This document shows positions 48,030-52,752 of a DNA stretch of 52,752 nucleotides, piece after piece. A model generated the notes under the pieces. It did no database searches. It saw only the letters and a list, made by a program, of their open reading frames with translations, and had not been told where the DNA came from. The first letter of the stretch is position 1. Every line of letters begins with the position of its first letter. Made by a program: the position numbers and the translations under genes. The DNA comes from a virus, in IMG/VR virus record IMGVR_UViG_3300029985_000054, positions 1 to 52,752 of that record. The stretch is one strand, 5' to 3'.

Positions 48030-48541
48030 GATATATGTGTCTTTTTAATATATCCTTGTCTCGATAAGAATTGATATAATCTCTGGAATAGTGCGAACGT
48101 TTTCGAGACTTAAACTTTTCGGGAATGACCCTATCCGCACTAATTTAATATTAGTACATTATAACAGTTAGTAAAGTTAATAATATTTATATATTTTAAG
48201 TAGCTGATTATGCTGGAATGATTTATTTTTTATATGTTATTGAAGAGATGAGATAGGAGATAGTCGCACCAACTTGGGACTATCCATGCAAGTTGGCACT
48301 GTTGGGTCTACGTGACGGTCAGGATTATATCATAGTTAGTTAAGTAATTTCTGAATTAATTTATAATATTTTCCGTTACGGGTTTTTCCGCTTCCAGAAT
48401 TAAATATGGAGTATTTGCAGATATAATGACATGGCTGTCAGCCATGTGGTATAATTATATTTTAACACATATTATAAAGGCGAATTAATATTCCCCACAT
48501 GGAGAAAATGGTTAACTTAGGGTATAAAATCTACAAGTTAA
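48030..48541. other. Leader and intergenic region with interlocking inverted repeats
   Basis: No gene. On the leader side of the 347-residue gene, GTCTCGA/TCGAGAC (48058-48064 with 48103-48109) interlocks with TAGTGCG/CGCACTA (48089-48095 with 48136-48142). Further up, GATAGTC/GACTATC (48259-48265 with 48278-48284) interlocks with CCAACTTG/CAAGTTGG (48269-48276 with 48289-48296). A perfect hairpin ACATGGCT/AGCCATGT (48427-48445) overlaps a possible rightward promoter (ATGACA 48424, TATAAT 48448). TATAAT on the minus strand near 48157 may start the leader. Confidence 0.5.
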
Positions 48542-48793
48542 TTATTTATTAATCCACTGCCACAATTTAGAGATTCCTTTTGTAATAACTGGTACTAATC
48601 CCACAGCCAGAGCTTCTACTAATCTTTCATTATTAAATATATTTGTCATTAGCTCTTTCATGGTAACTAATATAAAATAATTAACTAATTCAAAAATAGC
48701 TTTATGCCACACACTTACTAATATAAAACCAATTAATAAGCTTATTATCAAATGAGAATGTTTTATAATAAAATCAAGCAGTTTTTTTGGCAT
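48542..48793 (-). CDS. Holin candidate, small membrane protein
   Basis: 83 residues with two hydrophobic segments (LIISLLIGFILVSVW and ALAVGLVPVIT) around a short loop and a basic C-terminus (KLWQWINK). Overlaps the upstream gene by 20 bases. Size and topology fit a class II holin, which would release the GH24 lysozyme. Alternative: membrane accessory protein of unknown type. No signature motif. Confidence 0.5.
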   Translation of the reverse strand: MPKKLLDFIIKHSHLIISLLIGFILVSVWHKAIFELVNYFILVTMKELMTNIFNNERLVEALAVGLVPVITKGISKLWQWINK

Positions 48794-49034
48794 AAACTTT
48801 CTCCAAGTCTCTTATTCTTTCTCCATGGTCTTTTATAAAGTCTTTAATATGAGGTAATTCTGCATTGATAGTAGCTTTTATTTCTTTAACTTCAATTTTA
48901 GTTTCCACACCTGTATCTTTTACTTCTTTTAGTTCGGTGATAATTACGTTGAATTTGCCAATTATCTTACCAACACCAAACACAAGAACAACACCAAATA
49001 CAAAGATCTCCCACCAAGGCAAATCAGTAGACAT
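48774..49034 (-). CDS. Membrane protein with coiled-coil tail
   Basis: 86 residues from ATG 49034 (a GTG at 49043 lies inside the ribosome site). One membrane segment (WWEIFVFGVVLVFGVGKIIG), then a charged coiled coil (LKEVKDTGVETKIEVKEIKA, LPHIKDFIKDHGERIRDLEK). Similar one-anchor coiled-coil proteins next to holins act as antiholin or lysis regulators; possible here but unproven. Confidence 0.5.
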   Translation of the reverse strand: MSTDLPWWEIFVFGVVLVFGVGKIIGKFNVIITELKEVKDTGVETKIEVKEIKATINAELPHIKDFIKDHGERIRDLEKVYAKKTA

Positions 49035-49035
49035 A

Positions 49036-49470
49036 TTAATCACTTTCTAAAATACCTTTTAATTTCTTATGTACATATTGTAGATATTTATAGATAAATA
49101 TTCCAGTATAACCCACCATCATTAAGTCTACGATTATATAAAACGTTTGCTTAGCATAATTTGTCGGTAAATCTACAAAATCTTCCCATGTGTAATATAT
49201 ATTGCGATAAAATAGGAACATACCCAAAAAGAAAAAGAATAAGCCACCAATCATATATGCGCAAAAATGTTTTTTATCTAAATAATCATGAACGACTTTT
49301 ATTTTGAATAATGTAGGAACAATAAAAATTATAGAAGCAATCGCAGTAATCATATTTATAGGTTCATATGCCCACCAATACGTTGTGTGATTAGCAAACA
49401 TTGTCCACCTAATTGCAGAATACCATCCGAACATTGTTGCGCCGAGAATATTATATATAATTGAAATCAT
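49036..49470 (-). CDS. Multi-spanning membrane protein after the tail fibre
   Basis: 144 residues from ATG 49470, preceded by AAAAGG; an upstream ATG (49539) lies inside the fibre gene's end. Four hydrophobic segments (e.g. MITAIASIIFIVPTLF, MIGGLFFFFLGMFLFY, IIVDLMMVGYTGIFIY) and many aromatic residues. It leads the three-gene membrane cluster at the end of the structural operon. Holin or superinfection-exclusion functions are possible; no family recognised. Confidence 0.5.
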   Translation of the reverse strand: MISIIYNILGATMFGWYSAIRWTMFANHTTYWWAYEPINMITAIASIIFIVPTLFKIKVVHDYLDKKHFCAYMIGGLFFFFLGMFLFYRNIYYTWEDFVDLPTNYAKQTFYIIVDLMMVGYTGIFIYKYLQYVHKKLKGILESD

Positions 49471-49522
49471 TGTGTACCTTTTAAAAATTATGGACTGCCA
49501 AGAATTACTTGACAGCTTCTTA

Positions 49523-52500
49523 TTATGGTATATATCCACTATTAATTAGCACTTTTAATCCACTTAATTGCGCATTAGTAACAGCTACACCTGTAGTAGC
49601 ATTGAATATATTAAGGGTTGTGCCAGATAATCCCCCATAAACTTCCAGAGTGCCGTTCGTATCCATCGGTATTACAACTGTAGTTCCCCCTGTAGTACCG
49701 ACAGGAAATCCGCTAATCATAGCAGAGTTAGTATTGGCCGTAGTAGGATATAAGATATTTGCTTGTACTTGCACTGTAGAGCCAGTACTTACATACCTAT
49801 TATTGTCAAATGTTAGAGTTAAAGATGCTCCACTACCATCAGCAGGTGTCCAACTACCAGATGTTGGTATAGGTGCAGTTGCTATTGGTACAAAACTAGC
49901 CCCATTATAAATAACAGACAACGAACTACCTACTGCTATTGTTGACCATAACGACCCAGTTGATGTTAAAAATATTTGAGCAATCCCTGAAGATGTTGGG
50001 AGATTAACAATTTTAAGAGATTGTCCTGTATAAGGTTGACCTACTGTATTTTGTAAATTAATACGAGTTGTGTTGCCTACTAAGTTAAGCGCAAATTCTC
50101 CATTATCTCCTCCCCCAAAAGTAAATACCTGTGTCCCAGTCAGAGTAATAATAGGGGTAGTAGGTGTATTAACTTCCCACGCAGTATTAGCAGTATTTCT
50201 TACAAAAGTTATAGGCATTCCTGTATTCGGTAGTAAATTAGCTAATAAGAATGGAGCTCCTGTTGTGTTAGGGTCTTCAATTGTTATTGCAGCAGTACCT
50301 TGATTATAGATACTATACATCTGCCCTGGGTGTGGCGCAGTAGAGTTATCAGGTAGATATACAACTTGAGGTGCTGTTGCAGATAAATATATAACTGGTG
50401 AAGAAGCTAGTGGTAAAGCTAATGCTGTAGTTAAAGCTATAATTTCATAATTTTGTATAATATTAGCCGTTGTAACATTAATATGTATATTTAAGTCATT
50501 ATCAATTAAAATATCAGCTGACTGTCCGCCATATAATTTTGCTATTTGGCTATCGTCAAATGCATTTAGTATAGAGCAACTAGCTCCAGCATCGCAGTTT
50601 ATCGTAGTTTTAAAATTTGGGCAGATTTTAGTAGTATCAACATATAGTAAATTATTTAATAGCGGTACATTGATAGTACCTCCACTATCATTTAGCATTA
50701 ATAAATAATCACCAGTTAAAATATTTGGGTGATTATTTAATACAATTTGCTTAGTAGTAGCTCCCTCAGAACAAAATATATCAGGCAGTGGGTAACAGTT
50801 ATAAAATCTCACATTCATTTTATTGCCGTACAATTCCATGTTTATAGTAGAGTCTAGCCCAAAAATACAGCTATTAAATGTGTCGAATATATTTGTGGTT
50901 TGAGACGCAAATCCAGCCTGAAAATATCTAATATCAGAGATAACATTGACATTAGTATAATTACCCCCTGTTTGAAATCCTGAAGTTCCACCGCTTATAT
51001 CGTAAAGTATGCCATTCGTAATGCATCCATTAAAAATTAATGTGTTAATACTGTCCCTGAAACTATAAATACTAAGCCCTGAATTTATTAGTGCATTATT
51101 GATGCTTATCTCTTCACCTCCTCCATGTTCATCTGTAATCTGCAAACTTCCAAGTTGGGAGTTTAGACCCTGAAAATTTACCGTTAGTACACTTGCAGAG
51201 TCTAATGTTAAATCTGTATAGCCAGAAACGTTAGGTCCCACATTGATTGTATCCCCTAATGTTGCAGAATTAGCAGCAGCTTGGAGTGTGGCAAATGGCA
51301 GAAATTGGTTATACGGTTGCGCTGTTGTATCATTTCCAGATACTTGTACATATATTTCAGCATCAGTTGTGACATTAGTTGATATAATTTTTATATCAGT
51401 AGAGCCATCGCATTGATAATCAACATATTGCCCTTTTGTATTAAGAGTAATACCTCCAGTTGTGTTACCATTAATAGTGTTGCCACCTTGCGTAAGAGTA
51501 AAAATAGGACTCTCATTGCTATCTACTTTTATTATTCTTATAATCCCTGGGATAGCTCCAGATGATGGCGGCAAAGTAGCATTTATAGAAGTTGAAATAG
51601 TACTAGCTTCTACGCATACTCCCCAAGATGTAAGAGTGGTATTAGAAGTTATTGCCTGGATTGTTAAAGCTCCGAATATCGTATTGCTTGTAGCCTTTTG
51701 AGTTGGTACATTATTCCCAATCCATACTCCTGCGGTAGTACCTGCGGTTTGCAATATCTCAGTAACTTGCCAGTATGGTAATAAATTATTAATAGTTGTG
51801 CCTGTATTATTTTTAATAATAACAGGATTGCCACTGTTCTCAATAATTTGAAATTCTTTAAATTGAGATATTGCCGTTCCGCTGGGCAATGTTAATGTAG
51901 TTGCCCCAGAACCTCCAGATATTTGGATAATGACATCTGTGGTACTTATAGTAGTTGTAGTGCCAGCAGCTATAGTTCTAACTGTTGGCGTTATCACTTC
52001 CGCAATAATAGCATTTATTTGTCCCTGAACTTTACCAAATGCCACTCCCTCAGCATCATTGTTAGCAAGAGCTGTATTAGTTAAACTCAAAGCTCCTATA
52101 GTTGTCAATGAGCTGTCTATAGATGGCAATTGAGCAGTGCCATTTAATTGTACTAATTGATTAGCACCATTGAAATTATTACCCTGAATAGTTAAATTTA
52201 CTGCGTCAGTTGGGAATTTATATACTTCCCAATCATTCTGAAATTCTTCATATACCCCAATCCAGCCGTATGTTATGGGAGCACCCTCTTGGTCTGTTTC
52301 TGAATTCTGCACAATTATGTCACTATATACTGATAAATTAAATATGGAATAACTAACATCATTGTCCTGAGGCAACGAATCTACAGTAGGTAAAGTAATT
52401 GTTACATTATAATTGGTTGTATCACTCTGGAATATAGTAATAAATCCTGGGCTATTACTTGGTAAAGTAATATTCACTACTCCACCAACTTGTTCGACAG

Positions 52501-52752
52501 TTAAATCATATTCAATATGTGCTATACCAATTGTGTTTACTGTTACATTACCATTGGCATCATAACGCATTAATGCATTAGCTGTTGGGAAGTTAGTTGC
52601 AGCATTAAATTGACCTTGAGTTTTATCTGCTAATGTAGTTATGGTGTCACCAGCTAAAATTGCTGTATTTGTAGGGACTAATGGAGTGCCAACAAATGGT
52701 TGTTCAGCTACTAAATTTCCACTTCCATCTACTGCATTGAAAAATGCATTCA
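49523..52752 (-). CDS. Tail fibre protein, main part (5' end at positions 599-1)
   Basis: Continuation of the fibre whose start lies at position 599; upstream bases run open through 52752, so the ATG at 52570 is internal. After the N-terminal module comes a beta-structured shaft, then at about residues 610-780 of the whole protein a right-handed beta-helix opening (YVQVSGNDTTAQPYNQFLPF, then ATLQAAANSATLGDTINVGP). The C-terminal part (GSWTPADGSGASLTLTFDN, RYVSTGSTVQVQANI) matches phage fibre tips of the TW.P......Y...G..V type. Total 1,235 residues. Likely trimeric host-adhesion fibre. Confidence 0.85.
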   Translation of the reverse strand, partial: NAFFNAVDGSGNLVAEQPFVGTPLVPTNTAILAGDTITTLADKTQGQFNAATNFPTANALMRYDANGNVTVNTIGIAHIEYDLTVEQVGGVVNITLPSNSPGFITIFQSDTTNYNVTITLPTVDSLPQDNDVSYSIFNLSVYSDIIVQNSETDQEGAPITYGWIGVYEEFQNDWEVYKFPTDAVNLTIQGNNFNGANQLVQLNGTAQLPSIDSSLTTIGALSLTNTALANNDAEGVAFGKVQGQINAIIAEVITPTVRTIAAGTTTTISTTDVIIQISGGSGATTLTLPSGTAISQFKEFQIIENSGNPVIIKNNTGTTINNLLPYWQVTEILQTAGTTAGVWIGNNVPTQKATSNTIFGALTIQAITSNTTLTSWGVCVEASTISTSINATLPPSSGAIPGIIRIIKVDSNESPIFTLTQGGNTINGNTTGGITLNTKGQYVDYQCDGSTDIKIISTNVTTDAEIYVQVSGNDTTAQPYNQFLPFATLQAAANSATLGDTINVGPNVSGYTDLTLDSASVLTVNFQGLNSQLGSLQITDEHGGGEEISINNALINSGLSIYSFRDSINTLIFNGCITNGILYDISGGTSGFQTGGNYTNVNVISDIRYFQAGFASQTTNIFDTFNSCIFGLDSTINMELYGNKMNVRFYNCYPLPDIFCSEGATTKQIVLNNHPNILTGDYLLMLNDSGGTINVPLLNNLLYVDTTKICPNFKTTINCDAGASCSILNAFDDSQIAKLYGGQSADILIDNDLNIHINVTTANIIQNYEIIALTTALALPLASSPVIYLSATAPQVVYLPDNSTAPHPGQMYSIYNQGTAAITIEDPNTTGAPFLLANLLPNTGMPITFVRNTANTAWEVNTPTTPIITLTGTQVFTFGGGDNGEFALNLVGNTTRINLQNTVGQPYTGQSLKIVNLPTSSGIAQIFLTSTGSLWSTIAVGSSLSVIYNGASFVPIATAPIPTSGSWTPADGSGASLTLTFDNNRYVSTGSTVQVQANILYPTTANTNSAMISGFPVGTTGGTTVVIPMDTNGTLEVYGGLSGTTLNIFNATTGVAVTNAQLSGLKVLINSGYIP
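52632..52751. repeat. Terminal direct repeat, right copy
   Basis: Exact copy of positions 1-120, in the same frame of the tail-fibre gene. See the left copy. The final base (52752) is the first mismatch. Confidence 0.9.

Overview
The window is a complete, circularly closed genome of a tailed phage with a contractile tail (myovirus type), about 52.6 kb and roughly two-thirds A+T. Positions 1-120 are repeated exactly at 52632-52751. Joining the ends there makes one uninterrupted 1,235-codon tail-fibre gene that crosses the junction (599 down to 1, then 52631 down to 49523), so the unique circle is about 52,631 bp. The host is probably a Gram-negative bacterium: the phage encodes a lipoprotein-type outer spanin, an inner-spanin candidate and an outer-membrane beta-barrel protein. 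I cannot name the host. I recognise no integrase and no classical repressor.

The genes form blocks of opposite direction. (1) A leftward block runs from a near-consensus promoter at 29603-29632 through small genes, an SF3-type helicase (25890-27215), a repeat-bearing fibre protein, the terminase, portal, protease/scaffold, capsid, neck, sheath, tube, a frameshifted tail chaperone, tape measure and a Mu-like baseplate. It ends in tail fibres and, across the junction, three small membrane proteins (49470 to 48542). The gene order follows Mu-like myophages. (2) A divergent rightward block (30862-32633) holds five small genes of early type. (3) 32592-33049 holds two small leftward genes. It is followed by about 900 bp of non-coding DNA with a 26-bp inverted repeat, a tRNA 3'-end fragment, arm-type repeats and a probable small RNA. 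(4) A leftward replication block (33963-36604) encodes a DnaC-type helicase loader, an initiator whose gene contains an iteron array (likely origin), a GIY-YIG protein and a small ribbon-helix-helix-like protein. (5) A rightward block (36971-46891) holds a Tad2-like (DUF2829) fusion protein, a recombination set (DUF1351, Sak4-like ATPase, PD-(D/E)XK nuclease, SSB, RusA), spanins, the RNA ligase RtcB, an outer-membrane protein and a GH24 lysozyme. (6) A lone leftward gene (46986-48029) has a long leader rich in interlocking inverted repeats.

How it may work together: replication probably starts at the iterons inside the initiator gene and recruits the host DnaB helicase through the loader. SSB, the Sak4-like ATPase, the nuclease and RusA would support recombination-dependent replication. 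The leftward block then makes the particle, and the spanins and lysozyme lyse the cell. RtcB and the Tad2-like proteins are candidate counter-defences (RNA repair; sequestration of the Thoeris signal).

The most interesting points are the beta-repeat/Tad2 fusion with a 15-bp minisatellite and an amber codon at its last conserved Trp; the origin-type iterons; a near-consensus parS-like site together with an attP-like tRNA fragment but no integrase or Par proteins; a probable small RNA that shares a 15-bp promoter box with a small DNA-binding gene; the -1 frameshift site; the nested scaffold start; and the duplicated domain in the tail sheath.
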